Notes: generated by a model from the letters alone, not told the origin. A DNA stretch of 64,000 bases from Vibrio diabolicus (GCA_001048675.1 CCKK01000020.1:1178001-1242000), one strand, 5' to 3'. Counted from the first letter of the stretch, positions 52,518 to 60,948 are shown. Made by a program: numbers and translations.

Positions 52518-52924
52518 ACTACCACCACTGTTCTCACTAACATATCACCGAGCCGTTGCCTCTTTTTACCAAGAATGAAAATTGAGTCAATAAAACCGAA
52601 GAATGGAGTAATAATATTTCTAAAAAGTGACTGAAAAATATTGCACCTTTTACCCGTTCTTGCACTTATAACTGCAATGCCCAAAAGTTTTTTGCCCACA
52701 CTTTGACCATTTGGGAAACTATCAGAAAAAAGGTAATACGATACAGCCGCTGTTACTGCTGTAGCGCGAACAAGTTCCTTTTCAATACCGATTTCTAAGC
52801 CGCCCCACAAAACGAGTGTAAAAATGCTAAAATTGACAAAAAAGTCAATCATTTGTCCAACACACCTAATTCCCGGACTAGCCAAAACGTAATTTTCTAG
52901 AGTAAAGTTTTCTACATTTTTCAT
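52502..52924 (-). CDS. RDD-family membrane protein
   Basis: 140 residues with the RDD pattern: PGIRCVGQMIDFFVNFSIFTLVLWG (R and D of the first helix), a second helix (TAVTAAVSYYLFSD), GQSVGKKLLGIAVISARTGKRC, and an end helix. RDD proteins are of mostly unknown function; some are Na+/H+ antiporter-like. It sits in the last cassette and its attC is decayed. Confidence 0.85.
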   Translation of the reverse strand: MKNVENFTLENYVLASPGIRCVGQMIDFFVNFSIFTLVLWGGLEIGIEKELVRATAVTAAVSYYLFSDSFPNGQSVGKKLLGIAVISARTGKRCNIFQSLFRNIITPFFGFIDSIFILGKKRQRLGDMLVRTVVVVHQLV

Positions 52925-52969
52925 TTTAAAATTTGGACTAACAATTGTTTATTTGTGGACTAACGTTAT

Positions 52970-53070
52970 GGGTTGAATAACATCCCCACCAAACCTAATC
53001 CATAGTGCGGTAAAGCAGGTCAAACCTAAAGAGCCAAGCATTTTTCTCCCTTTTAAATACTTTACTGCAC
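52970..53070 (-). repeat. Degenerate attC site
   Basis: GAATAACATCCCCACC...AAGAGCCAAGCATTTTTCTCCCTTTTAAATACTTTAC aligns with the attC at 56429-56546 (GCCAAGCATTGTTAATCCCTC...TACTTTGTTA), but both cores are eroded. It belongs to the PPOX cassette. Confidence 0.55.
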
Positions 53071-53075
53071 TCGCT

Positions 53076-53684
53076 CTAAAGGCTGGATTGGTAATATTTC
53101 AACATCTCTTCTTGATTAAGCGCTTTATTTTCTAACTTTTGTTGATCTTTAAAGATTTGAGCTAATGAAGGGAGAATTGAGCGATTGACTTTATAGTCAT
53201 CAGACCAAAGTTTCCCTCTCATCACAGCTTTCGCACAATGAAAGTACATACTCTCGATGACTATTTTGATAACAACCTTAGGAGCTTTACTTCCATCGGG
53301 GCAAGCAGATATCAATTTGGAGTCTGTGTGAATACTTGCAATTCCTTTAATACGGAGTACTTCATCAATACCATTTACCATCAATAACAACCCAACTTTG
53401 GGGTTACTAATGATATTTTTTAGACTATCTATACGATTATTACCCGAGCTATCAGGGAGCAACAATGTTGACTCATCTAAAACTTTTACGAAGCCAGGCT
53501 CCCCTCCTTTCGGAGAGAGATCGGTATAGCCTTGTGTATCGGCGGTACTTAGAACTGCAAAATGGCAATTATTAATTAATGTCATCGCATGAACATCCAG
53601 GGCAGGCAACGCTTTATTTTTAGCTCTCGCACTTGGCTCTGCGTAAATTTCTTTTAACTGCTCTATTGTTTTAATTTCACTCAT
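53076..53684 (-). CDS. Pyridoxamine 5'-phosphate oxidase-family FMN-binding protein
   Basis: 202 residues of the MSMEG_1061-like PPOX group: HFAVLSTADTQGYTDLSPKGGEPGFVKVLDESTLLLPDSSGNNRIDSLKNIISNPKVGLLLMV contains the flavin-binding split-barrel strands. Enzymes of this type reduce or oxidise small substrates with FMN. Cassette gene with a decayed attC downstream and a normal one upstream. Confidence 0.88.
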   Translation of the reverse strand: MSEIKTIEQLKEIYAEPSARAKNKALPALDVHAMTLINNCHFAVLSTADTQGYTDLSPKGGEPGFVKVLDESTLLLPDSSGNNRIDSLKNIISNPKVGLLLMVNGIDEVLRIKGIASIHTDSKLISACPDGSKAPKVVIKIVIESMYFHCAKAVMRGKLWSDDYKVNRSILPSLAQIFKDQQKLENKALNQEEMLKYYQSSL

Positions 53685-53709
53685 TCAATGTTTTCCCTTC
53701 ACTATCGTA

Positions 53710-53817
53710 TAATGCTTTGCTTGTAAGCAAGCAGTAACTCTGACTTCTGCATAGCCACTCAACCTAACGCAAAGTAAAAATGCTACGCGTGCAAATTATC
53801 TCTTCAACGCTTTGTTA
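53710..53817 (-). repeat. attC site
   Basis: About 108 bp from TAATGCTTTGCTTGTAAG to ...CAACGCTTTGTTA, with the central GCTACGCGTGCAAATTATCTC. On the gene strand it opens with TAACAAA, the conserved right core. It follows the DUF2007 cassette gene. Confidence 0.75.
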
Positions 53818-53831
53818 TCTAACGACTTAAA

Positions 53832-54233
53832 TTAAAGCCTTTCACTGAATTCCCCACACTGCTTACACTTGTAACCATGCTTGTAAAAGAACAATGGAAA
53901 ACCCAGTAAAATAAAGACTAAGAAAGCTGGACGCTTACCTTTTGTAAATGTATATAGCTCTTTACTACCACAGTTAGGGCAAACATCTTTTCCTACATCA
54001 ACGGCAAGTTCATTTTCTAATGATTCTGAGAAATCACTGCTAAGTATTTGTTTCGCGTCTTCTGCATCACTTTCGGCCACCATCAGACGAACGCCACCCA
54101 TTGCATTTGAATAAAGCCACTGAGTATTCACCGTGTGCTCGTCAGCAATGTGGCTTTCTATTCCGACACTATCTAGGCTTGCTCTCGCAATATGAGCTTC
54201 ATGAGGAAAAGAAAACCTTGCTACTACAATCAC
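53832..54233 (-). CDS. DUF2007-domain protein with zinc ribbon
   Basis: 133 residues from GTG 54233. The N-terminal DUF2007 part (ARFSFPHEAHIARASLDSVGIESHIADEHTVN ... GGVRLMVAESDAEDAKQIL) is a ferredoxin-like signal-transduction-type fold. A CxxC zinc ribbon (CPNCGS ... CKQCGE) surrounds a hydrophobic helix (PAFLVFILLGFPLFFY) that may insert in the membrane. Function unknown. Integron cassette gene. Confidence 0.85.
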   Translation of the reverse strand: MIVVARFSFPHEAHIARASLDSVGIESHIADEHTVNTQWLYSNAMGGVRLMVAESDAEDAKQILSSDFSESLENELAVDVGKDVCPNCGSKELYTFTKGKRPAFLVFILLGFPLFFYKHGYKCKQCGEFSERL

Positions 54234-54251
54234 ATATTACTCCTTGTGGAA

Positions 54252-54325
54252 AAACGCTCTCGTAAGGTATAAGCTACGCGAATTGAAAGCGCCACGTGTA
54301 GCGTTTCTTTTCAAACAGTTTATTA
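54252..54325 (-). repeat. Short attC site (74 bp)
   Basis: AAACGCTCTCGTAAGG...GCCACGTGTAGCGTTTCTTTTCAAACAGTTTATTA. The arms pair well (AAACGCT...AGCGTTT), but the site is only 74 bp against about 120 for its neighbours, and the right core reads TTTATTA. It follows the GNAT gene 54338-54859. Confidence 0.65.
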
Positions 54326-54337
54326 ACCCACTACAGA

Positions 54338-54859
54338 CTAGTACATATACCCTAACCAATCTATATGACCAACAGCCCAAATTTTTCCGCTGATAGGTTT
54401 AACATATAAATCATCGACTTGCTCTACAGCAACACCGTAATTTTTATGTTCATGAACTCGCAACCAAGAACTTAGAGAGTTAAGGCGCACATAACCATTC
54501 GCCACATAAAAACGATCCAAATCGGAGACTAAAATGATGAAGTCGACATCTTTAGTTGACGCATACTCGCTGAGTTGAGACAACATTGTTGTGCCAATAC
54601 CTTGCCTTTGAAGTGTGCTCTCGACACAAAAGTCACTCACACCTAATACTTTATAAATTTCATCACCAACGCGAACAGCTCTGTAGTCTAATCCCATGTA
54701 ACCAACTAAGTGATCACCTTCGTACTTCAGAACTCTCATATGCGGGAGTTGCTTATAGTAAGAACGAGCAACCTGATGTTCAGGAAACGACTTGTTTCTC
54801 AGAGCCTCAATTGCATTATGCTGCGCTTTAGATAACTCGATTTCTGGGTAAATATCCAT
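54338..54859 (-). CDS. GNAT-family N-acetyltransferase
   Basis: 173 residues. The GNAT acetyl-CoA loop reads CVESTLQRQGIGTTMLSQLSEYAS (Q/RxxGxG/A) and the strands VLKYEGDHLVGYMGLDYR precede it. Integron cassettes often carry GNAT enzymes acting on small molecules or antibiotics; substrate unknown. The gene is flanked by the short attC and a normal one. Confidence 0.88.
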   Translation of the reverse strand: MDIYPEIELSKAQHNAIEALRNKSFPEHQVARSYYKQLPHMRVLKYEGDHLVGYMGLDYRAVRVGDEIYKVLGVSDFCVESTLQRQGIGTTMLSQLSEYASTKDVDFIILVSDLDRFYVANGYVRLNSLSSWLRVHEHKNYGVAVEQVDDLYVKPISGKIWAVGHIDWLGYMY

Positions 54860-54876
54860 ATTTGACCTTTGAGGGC

Positions 54877-54996
54877 TAATGACCCGTTAAAGGGTGATCA
54901 ACACAATACCGAAACTCCCGCATACCGCCTTAATCACTGAGCTCAACGCATAGTTAAAATGCCACGCATTGCGAATCTATCTTAAACGCTATGTTA
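54877..54996 (-). repeat. attC site (VCR-like, 120 bp)
   Basis: TAATGACCCGTTAAAGGGTGATCAAC...ATGCCACGCATTGCGAATCTATCTTAAACGCTATGTTA. It follows the GST cassette gene and shows paired arms as in the VCR family. Confidence 0.85.
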
Positions 54997-55005
54997 TGCG
55001 CGTGG

Positions 55006-55603
55006 TTAATACATACCTACATAACCGTCCAACTTGCGAATTACCCCAATCCAACGCTCGATATTTGGGTAAGTTTCTAGGTTAAAACCACCCTCATCTG
55101 CGACATGGGTATAAGCATACAGTGCGATATCAGCAATAGAAATATTATCACCAACTAAGAACTTAGTTTTTGACAGCTGTAGTTCCATGATTTGTAATGC
55201 TTTATGGCCGCCTGATTGTAGTGATTTATATTCTTCTAGACGGTGCTCCGGCATACCTTGATACTTCTGAATAAAACGCGCTACTGCAATATAAGGCTCA
55301 TGTGAGTATTGCTCAAAAAAAAGACCATTCGTACATTTTTGCTTTTTGATAACTGTCCTTAGATAGATAAGGCGTATCTTCTGCAAAGTACCCCAATATT
55401 GCATTGGACTCACAGAGTACTCGACCGTCATCCAGAACGACTGTTGGGATTTTTCCATTCGGATTTAGGGCTAAAAATTCTGTTGTTTTAGTCTCGTTAT
55501 CTAAGATATTAACGTGTTTCCATTGGTGCTCAATGCCAAGGAATGACAATAGTAATTTTACTTTTAAGCAGTTACCTGACTGTAAATCTCCATATACAAC
55601 CAT
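55006..55603 (-). pseudogene. Glutathione S-transferase, interrupted by a frameshift
   Basis: The N-terminal thioredoxin-like half (MVVYGDLQSGNCLKVKLLLSF, then NPNGKIPTVVLDDGRVLCESNAILGYFAED with the SNAIL motif) and the C-terminal helical half (GDNISIADIALYAYTHVADEGGFNLETYPNIERWI) are in different frames. Joining at the eight-A run on the plus strand (55315-55322) with seven As reads EWSFFEQYSHEPYI and restores about 198 residues. As given, translation stops at 55313. The GST would conjugate glutathione to electrophiles or detoxify peroxides. Confidence 0.85.
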
Positions 55604-55636
55604 TAAACTCTCCATGTTTCAATTCGTAAAAGCGCA

Positions 55637-55758
55637 TAACGCGCAGTTAAAGCTCGAACTACGCTACCACCCAAACTAAACGATTTTGCCTTAAACACGA
55701 AACCCAACCTCGAACTGAAAATACCAAGCGTTGGGAATCACTCTTAAATGCTTTGTTA
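55637..55758 (-). repeat. attC site without a gene of its own
   Basis: TAACGCGCAGTTAAAGC...ATACCAAGCGTTGGGAATCACTCTTAAATGCTTTGTTA. Immediately to its right, after about 8 bp, another attC-like sequence begins, so this cassette holds no gene. Confidence 0.85.
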
Positions 55759-55766
55759 TACAAATA

Positions 55767-55902
55767 GCTAATTAGGTTCGAAGCGCTCTTTAAACACTAA
55801 GTTCAACGGCTTAATAAATGAGTAAATCCATAAACCAAATGCTGCAAAACACCACAAAACAAAAATGCCACGCCTGCTGAATCATTCTTGAACAGTTTGT
55901 TA
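55767..55902 (-). repeat. attC-like site after the lipoprotein gene
   Basis: The right end (ATGCCACGCCTGCTGAATCATTCTTGAACAGTTTGTTA) is a good attC end. The left arm is altered, with no clean TAACGCC core; the expected start lies near 55767-55790 (GCTAATTAGGTTCGAAGCGCT). It forms a tandem pair with the preceding site. Confidence 0.6.
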
Positions 55903-55907
55903 CGTCG

Positions 55908-56375
55908 CTACATTTCGCCCGATTTAATTTTGAACTGAGCTTCATTAACCGACTGTTTCCCAAACAGTAAATCCATCATCGCGATGATTCTTTTATTGTC
56001 ATTTCCCCACTTATCTGAATTGGCACTATTTGGCGCCTTGAACTCTACTTCGCCAACTTTTTCGCTGTTTTTATATGCCTTAACTTGGGCATCTGCAATA
56101 AACGTTCTAAAGTCCCAACTCCAGCGCGATACATAAGTCAACGTAAGTTCAGAGCTCTTAGGAAGAGTTCCATCACTTACAACCGTACATTTATGTGCTG
56201 TATCCAAACACCATTCTTGTACCGAGTCCAAGAAAACATCTCGTGTGGCGTCATCTTTTACAATAGTAATTTCCTTGCTCTGGTTCTCTTCCGAAATAGC
56301 TTCAACTGTATATTTTGGCGCTGCGCATGCCGCCAGTAGAATAGGCAAGCTAAGAATGATTAGTTTCTTGTACAT
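55908..56375 (-). CDS. Predicted lipoprotein
   Basis: 155 residues with a signal and lipobox (LPILLAACAAPK, Cys at about 17). The mature part has two further cysteines (CLDTAHKC) and a beta-rich pattern (TLTYVSRWSWDFRTFIADAQVKAY), like the Sbal_3080-type lipoproteins common in gamma-proteobacterial cassettes. Function unknown; outer-membrane or periplasmic anchoring expected. Confidence 0.8.
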   Translation of the reverse strand: MYKKLIILSLPILLAACAAPKYTVEAISEENQSKEITIVKDDATRDVFLDSVQEWCLDTAHKCTVVSDGTLPKSSELTLTYVSRWSWDFRTFIADAQVKAYKNSEKVGEVEFKAPNSANSDKWGNDNKRIIAMMDLLFGKQSVNEAQFKIKSGEM

Positions 56376-56428
56376 TTTACATCTCTTTTAATAAATCTAT
56401 AATTGTAAATGAATTTCAAGTGGCTGCA

Positions 56429-56546
56429 TAACGCCGCGTTAAGGGGTGAACAACGCCCCCTAAACTAAGCTACTGTGCCGTAAACACTAAAGCTGATTCA
56501 AACCAAAACGGCCAAGCATTGTTAATCCCTCGTGAATACTTTGTTA
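56429..56546 (-). repeat. attC site (118 bp)
   Basis: TAACGCCGCGTTAAGGGGTG...CGGCCAAGCATTGTTAATCCCTCGTGAATACTTTGTTA. It follows a cassette without a clear gene (56547-56912). Confidence 0.88.
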
Positions 56547-56912
56547 GTTGCCAAACCTAAAGCTTTGATGTGATGTTGATTGCCGCTTTGCCAACACTGG
56601 CTTTATGCGCTTTGAAAGACTCAAATCAGGTGCATTTTCAAAGCACTTGTCACTGAAACCACTTGGAACTCAAAACGCCTTAGAAAACGGAATAACAACA
56701 CAAAAAAGCTCTTTTAGACAGACGGTGTTACAGAGCTGACTTTCAACAAACAAAGCGGCTTCTGAAACAGAAGATCCAAACCACACAAGAAACCAAAGCA
56801 CGATTTTCACAACCTCAAATAACTAGAAATGGAAATAAGAAAACCTAGCAAATACACACGGACTTTAGCCCTAAACATTCTTCTTTAGGTACGTTTTGCT
56901 TCGTTAGCCAAC
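56547..56912 (-). other. Cassette with no convincing gene
   Basis: 366 bp between two attC sites. The only gene-strand frame of note runs from GTG 56810 to TGA 56670 (46 residues: KIVLWFLVWFGSSVSEAALF at the start, a signal-peptide-like stretch, with two cysteines later). The ribosome site is weak. It could be a short secreted peptide or the cassette may be non-coding. Confidence 0.35.
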
Positions 56913-57032
56913 TAACGCCCTGTTAAGGGGTGAGCAACGCAATACCAAAGCCACCGCATACCACCTTAAACACTAGACGCAACGCATAGTAAAAATGCCA
57001 CGCGTTGCAAATCACTCTTAAACAGTTTGTTA
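56913..57032 (-). repeat. attC site (VCR-like, 120 bp)
   Basis: TAACGCCCTGTTAAGGGGTGAGC...GCCACGCGTTGCAAATCACTCTTAAACAGTTTGTTA. Its right core supplies the TAA stop of the ClbS/DfsB gene (57030-57032). Confidence 0.93.
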
Positions 57033-57539
57033 TGTGAATTCTCGATTGAAACGCCGAACTTTTGTACGCATATTTTTCATAGGTGATGATGTATTAAACT
57101 GAATCATGCGCCCAAAAGTCCATTGTTCATACCACGCAACACCATACAAATCATGGTCACTTAAGCTTGAAATGAGTAAAAGTATCTCGTTAACTGTAGA
57201 CTCAAGCTCAAAGAGTAAATCATCATATTTCCACTCACAGTACTCTTCGTGGAAGCTTTCAGCGAGTGAGCCTAATTGGTTCCATTTATAACCAGTTTCC
57301 GGGAAATCAACATGTTGGTTTTGAGATCTTAAGTGATGCCATTTAAGAACGAGTTTTCCCCAACCAATCAAGTAAGCCACTGTATCACTAACGCTAATGA
57401 CTGTACCTTTGACGTTTCCCTCTACTCCAAGTTTGCGAGCTTTGCTTTCCGGAATTGAACGATAGTCAGCCATGAGTTTCGGAAATATTGAGTTTATAGC
57501 CAACTCCAATTCATCCTTATTTCTTGGCACAGAAGACAT
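57030..57539 (-). CDS. ClbS/DfsB-family four-helix protein
   Basis: 169 residues from ATG 57539 with a strong GGAGG upstream. The family pattern is clear: PRNKDELELAINSIFPKLMADYRSIPESKARKLGVEGNVKGTVISVSDTVAYLIGWGKLVLKWHH, then WNQLGSLAESFHEEYC and SLSDHDLYG. ClbS protects E. coli from its own colibactin by hydrolysing the cyclopropane warhead; DfsB relatives are DinB-like. Here it may give resistance to a DNA-damaging natural product, but no pathway is near. Its stop codon lies inside attC. Confidence 0.85.
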   Translation of the reverse strand: MSSVPRNKDELELAINSIFPKLMADYRSIPESKARKLGVEGNVKGTVISVSDTVAYLIGWGKLVLKWHHLRSQNQHVDFPETGYKWNQLGSLAESFHEEYCEWKYDDLLFELESTVNEILLLISSLSDHDLYGVAWYEQWTFGRMIQFNTSSPMKNMRTKVRRFNREFT

Positions 57540-57556
57540 TTTGACCTCCATTCACA

Positions 57557-57647
57557 TAACGCCGCATTAAGGTGTGAGCGACGCTTGGCTATACTTGAGC
57601 GAAGCGAAACTGCCAAGCGTTGCGAATCACTCTTGAATGCTTTGTTA
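57557..57647 (-). repeat. Short attC site (91 bp)
   Basis: TAACGCCGCATTAAGGTGTGAGCGACGC...GCCAAGCGTTGCGAATCACTCTTGAATGCTTTGTTA. Shorter loop than the 120-bp class; follows the GNAT gene at 57645-58139, whose stop it supplies. Confidence 0.88.
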
Positions 57648-58139
57648 TGTGCGTGCTAAACGGTAGCGCCTTACCGTACCCTCACTGTCATCTGTGTAGT
57701 TACCGAGGTATTCACCACCACAGTTTTCGATGACCTTTTGAGATGCGGGATTGTCAATTGAGCAAGTAACAATAACTGAATCAGTGACAACATGGTCTCG
57801 CACCCAAGCAAGCAGAAATGAGGCTACACCCTTACCACGAGCTGACGGCCTAGTTTCGTAGCCAATATGACCAATGACATTTTCTACGTTGGCATTAGTA
57901 CCTTTGCGAACTCGGATTGCACCTAAAATTTCGGAGTTCGATACACAGTAGTAAGTTGTGCTTGGTAAATATCCCTTTGGTAACTCGGAGATTACCTTTG
58001 AACGCTCGACCAAACCTGACAAATAAGCTGTCGGATCTTGCTCCACACCCAAATATTTTGGAATACCCGATTCTAGGCATTCTTTCGCATAACTCGCTAA
58101 TATTGGGGCCAAATCAGGATTGGCCTCTATCACTTCCAT
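57645..58139 (-). CDS. GNAT-family N-acetyltransferase
   Basis: 164 residues from ATG 58139 (GAGGA upstream; a longer in-frame start at 58154 is possible). The acetyl-CoA loop reads ETRPSARGKGVASFLLAWVRD and is followed by the strand VIVTCSIDNPASQKVIENCGGEYLG, the typical GNAT ending. Substrate unknown. The TAA stop lies inside attC. Confidence 0.88.
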   Translation of the reverse strand: MEVIEANPDLAPILASYAKECLESGIPKYLGVEQDPTAYLSGLVERSKVISELPKGYLPSTTYYCVSNSEILGAIRVRKGTNANVENVIGHIGYETRPSARGKGVASFLLAWVRDHVVTDSVIVTCSIDNPASQKVIENCGGEYLGNYTDDSEGTVRRYRLART

Positions 58140-58161
58140 GTCAATTTTCCTCATAAGCACA

Positions 58162-58281
58162 TAACGCCCTGTTAAGGGGTGAGCAACACAATACCGAAGC
58201 TTCCGCATACCACCTTAAACACTAAAACCAACGCATAGTGAAAATACCACGCGTTGCGAATCACTCTTAAACAGTTTGTTA
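58162..58281 (-). repeat. attC site (VCR-like, 120 bp)
   Basis: TAACGCCCTGTTAAGGGGTGAGC...CACGCGTTGCGAATCACTCTTAAACAGTTTGTTA, after the FRG-domain gene. Confidence 0.93.
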
Positions 58282-58283
58282 GG

Positions 58284-59074
58284 TTAATATCGTTCTACTC
58301 TTAGGTAATTGTTACAGTGCTCTGACGCACCTTGTAGATCAGGGAACAATGTAGAGTGACTGATATTCATTCGGTTTAAGTATGTAAGACAATTTTGCAA
58401 GTCCTTATTCGGTATATCCAACCGAATTAACTCCATGTACTTTTCCGAACTTTCCGTTGAGTGTGTTCTAAACCAAGTTTCTAAGTCAATATTGTTTGGT
58501 CCTCGTGTAAACAAGCCTCGCTGACTAACTAGTCTACTGTTCTCATCACTTAGGGGGCGAACAATTTTTACGGTCGGCTTTTGACCGTTTACCAAAAGAA
58601 CGGCTTCACTGCTTTCAATGATAGAATTGCGCTCAAGAATAGAGTCTTGACTACAAACAAATACTGTTAAGTTCTTGCTGTTTTCTTTCAATGCACCACT
58701 AACAGCAAAGTAAAGTGCAACAAAAGGAGATTCAGTCCAGTCCAATAATGGCGTAGCCAAACCATGATGCTGACCTAAAGCCCACCAGTCGTTTTCATTT
58801 TCCATAAGTGGTGGATTGGCTCCACGCCTACCCCTAGTTTCGTACTTAAAGCGCTCTAGGTGTTGCTCTCTACGTGTAGAAATTGGGGATGTAATAATTC
58901 TGTCCAATGTTGGCTCTAACTGCCAAGTACTATCCGCATGACCACGAAAAATATAATTAGGAAAGTTCAGTAGTCGTTGACTGATAAAATCGGAGAAATA
59001 CTTCCACGAGCTAAGGCGAAATGCCTGAACACCTTTATGAAAACTTGTAGACTCCCACCTAGCTTTCTTACCAT
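58284..59074 (-). pseudogene. FRG-domain protein, N-terminus out of frame
   Basis: The FRG domain is unmistakable: YIFRGHADSTWQLEPTLDRI followed by WWALGQHHGLATPLLDWTESPFVALYFA. The main frame is open from about 59095 to the stop at 58284 but has no usable start upstream of the FRG motif. The best ATG (59074, with GAGGAAGGG before it) is in another frame; adding one A to the three-A run at 59064-59066 gives MVRKARWESTSFHKGVQAFR and restores about 263 residues. FRG proteins occur in cassettes and defence loci; activity unknown. Confidence 0.75.
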
Positions 59075-59101
59075 CCCTTCCTCGATATTAATTTATTAAC
59101 C

Positions 59102-59220
59102 TAACGCCCTGTTAAGGGGTGAGCAACGCAATACGATGCTTCCGCACACCACCTAAATCACTAAAATCAACGCATGGTAAAAATGCCACGCGTTGTGAAT
59201 CACTCTTAAACAGTTTGTTA
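59102..59220 (-). repeat. attC site (VCR-like, 119 bp)
   Basis: TAACGCCCTGTTAAGGGGTGAGC...CACGCGTTGTGAATCACTCTTAAACAGTTTGTTA, after the GNAT gene at 59230-59706. Confidence 0.92.
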
Positions 59221-59229
59221 TACGATGCC

Positions 59230-59706
59230 TCACACCAAGCGCTGAAACTGACCGTTTTTAGCTTTGAAACCTAGCTTATTAAACAAAGCTTGAGACCGAA
59301 AGTTACCCTCATCAATATCTGCATACAATCTTTCAATACCCAAAGATTGAGCGTGAGAAAATAATAAACTAAGAGCTTCCGACATATACCCTTGTCGCCA
59401 GTACGATGAATTTAGTAAGCATCCGACTTCACAGGAATCACCGTTATCACTAAAGCTATGTAAGCCGCAGGTTCCAATAACCTTGTTTGTCGCTTGATCC
59501 ATAATCGCCCATTCCAACGATTCACCTGATTTCTCTAGTCGGGCGACGCTTTCTAGCATCTGAACTATCAGATCTTTCGATGTAAAAACTGGGTCTGAGG
59601 CAAATTCCATTGTTTGAATATCACCATAAATTTCAAACAAATCATCAGAATCATTCGTTTGAATTGACCTCAAAACAATTCTACTTCCGTGTAAATCAGG
59701 CTTCAT
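59230..59706 (-). CDS. RimJ/RimL-type GNAT acetyltransferase
   Basis: 158 residues from ATG 59706 with AAGGAGAG upstream. The RimL-like pattern is present: LHGSRIVLRSIQTNDSDDLFEIYGD, then EVGCLLNSSYWRQGYMSEALSLLFSHA (acetyl-CoA loop) and YADIDEGNFRSQALFNKLGFK. Acetylates an N-terminal amine or small molecule; unknown target. Cassette gene. Confidence 0.9.
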   Translation of the reverse strand: MKPDLHGSRIVLRSIQTNDSDDLFEIYGDIQTMEFASDPVFTSKDLIVQMLESVARLEKSGESLEWAIMDQATNKVIGTCGLHSFSDNGDSCEVGCLLNSSYWRQGYMSEALSLLFSHAQSLGIERLYADIDEGNFRSQALFNKLGFKAKNGQFQRLV

Positions 59707-59723
59707 TTCTCTCCTTAATCGTA

Positions 59724-59843
59724 TAACGCCTTGCTAAGGTGTGAGTAACGCAATACAAAAGCTACCGCACGGCGCCTTAATCACATAAGCCACCGCATAG
59801 TAAAAATGCCACGCGTTACGAATCACTCTTAAGCAATTTGTTA
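59724..59843 (-). repeat. attC site (120 bp), type shared with 61505-61625
   Basis: TAACGCCTTGCTAAGGTGTGAGTAACGC...CACGCGTTACGAATCACTCTTAAGCAATTTGTTA. Its sequence is close to that of the attC at 61505, matching the duplicated cassettes they belong to. Confidence 0.92.
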
Positions 59844-60270
59844 GTACATGCGCTACTTCTATTTATGCGCTCCAAGATATTGAAAATTGAGATGATATGA
59901 AAGACTTTGAACACTGAAGTGAGACGGGTAGCTACAAAACTTAATCTCGGTTAAGAGGCGAAAGTTAGCTAGAAGAAAAACGCTCTGAACTCCCCTTCTT
60001 TCACTCAGTTCAAATTAGAAAAGGATTCGTTCCCCGCACTTCGACAGCAACACCAAAGAAAGACAATTCTGACTTAGTAAAAGCCACGAAAAAGAAGAAG
60101 CGCCACAGAAATAGGATAAGAGTTAGAAGCCGTAAACGGTGAAGTCAAAACGAACACTCCGCATATAGTGCCACCGGAAAGAACGTGAAAGGCACTAAAT
60201 GAAAGGTGTAAATACAAGCGCTAAAACAGATAAACACCAAAACTTATGACCTTTGATGTCAAACCCGTAC
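59844..60270 (-). other. Gene-poor cassette, copy A of a duplicated cassette
   Basis: 427 bp nearly the same as 61626-62052, with many point changes and small indels. A 49-codon frame present in copy B is broken here after 13 codons by a TAG. No other frame looks coding. The cassette may carry a small RNA, a promoter or a decayed gene. See the findings. Confidence 0.5.
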
Positions 60271-60394
60271 TAACGCCGCGTTAAGGGGCGACAACGCTAT
60301 GCCCCCCAAAGTCAAGCATTGTGCCATAAACACATAAGCCAAACTTTAAACTAAAACCGCCAAGCGTTGGGAGTCCCTCTTGAACGCTTTGTTA
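60271..60394 (-). repeat. attC site (124 bp)
   Basis: TAACGCCGCGTTAAGGGGCGAC...CGCCAAGCGTTGGGAGTCCCTCTTGAACGCTTTGTTA, after the DUF1801 gene. Confidence 0.9.
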
Positions 60395-60405
60395 TGTGAA
60401 TTTTT

Positions 60406-60810
60406 TCACGCGCCCAAAAGAGGCAAATTTTTACGCTGTTGATAGGTTAAAGCTAACTCCAAACAGGACTTGATTGCTGTTTCTGGTAACGCTTTCGATA
60501 AGGACAGAACTATTGCTCTGTTTCCCTGAAACACCAGTTCTTCACCATACAATTCTCGAAATGTATCGACTAACGTAGTTTGGCAATTAAAGAACAGGTA
60601 ATAGTTGTTAGGAGATTTTAGCTTCCAGTCCATTCTTAGCGGGCTGCCTGTTTTTACACTATAGCTAGGTTCACCCCACTTTAGAGTTTCATCGACTTCA
60701 CCTAGCTCCAAATCAGATGCGATTTGAAAGACTAGATTTCGTAGTTCCTCTAGCCTAATACGAGCATTTTCCGGATATTCATCGAAGCGTTCTTTGACTA
60801 CCTTGTTCAC
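60406..60810 (-). CDS. DUF1801-domain protein
   Basis: 134 residues from GTG 60810 with a near-perfect AGGAGG upstream. The DUF1801 pattern is clear: ARIRLEELRNLVFQIASDLELGEVDETLKWGEPSYSVKTGSPLRMDWK and NYYLFFNCQTTLVDTFRELYGEEL. The fold is like YdeI/iron-chaperone-type proteins; function unknown. Common integron and mobile-element passenger. Confidence 0.9.
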   Translation of the reverse strand: MNKVVKERFDEYPENARIRLEELRNLVFQIASDLELGEVDETLKWGEPSYSVKTGSPLRMDWKLKSPNNYYLFFNCQTTLVDTFRELYGEELVFQGNRAIVLSLSKALPETAIKSCLELALTYQQRKNLPLLGA

Positions 60811-60828
60811 TGGAACCTCCTATTCACA

Positions 60829-60948
60829 TAACGCCTTGTTAAGGTGTGAGGCATGCAATACCGATGCTACCGCATACCACCTTAACCGCTAAACCTGACG
60901 CATAGCAAAAATACCACGCGTGCCGAATCACTCTTGAACAATTTGTTA
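60829..60948 (-). repeat. attC site (120 bp)
   Basis: TAACGCCTTGTTAAGGTGTGAGGCATGC...CACGCGTGCCGAATCACTCTTGAACAATTTGTTA. It supplies the TAA stop (60946-60948) of the next gene. Confidence 0.92.
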
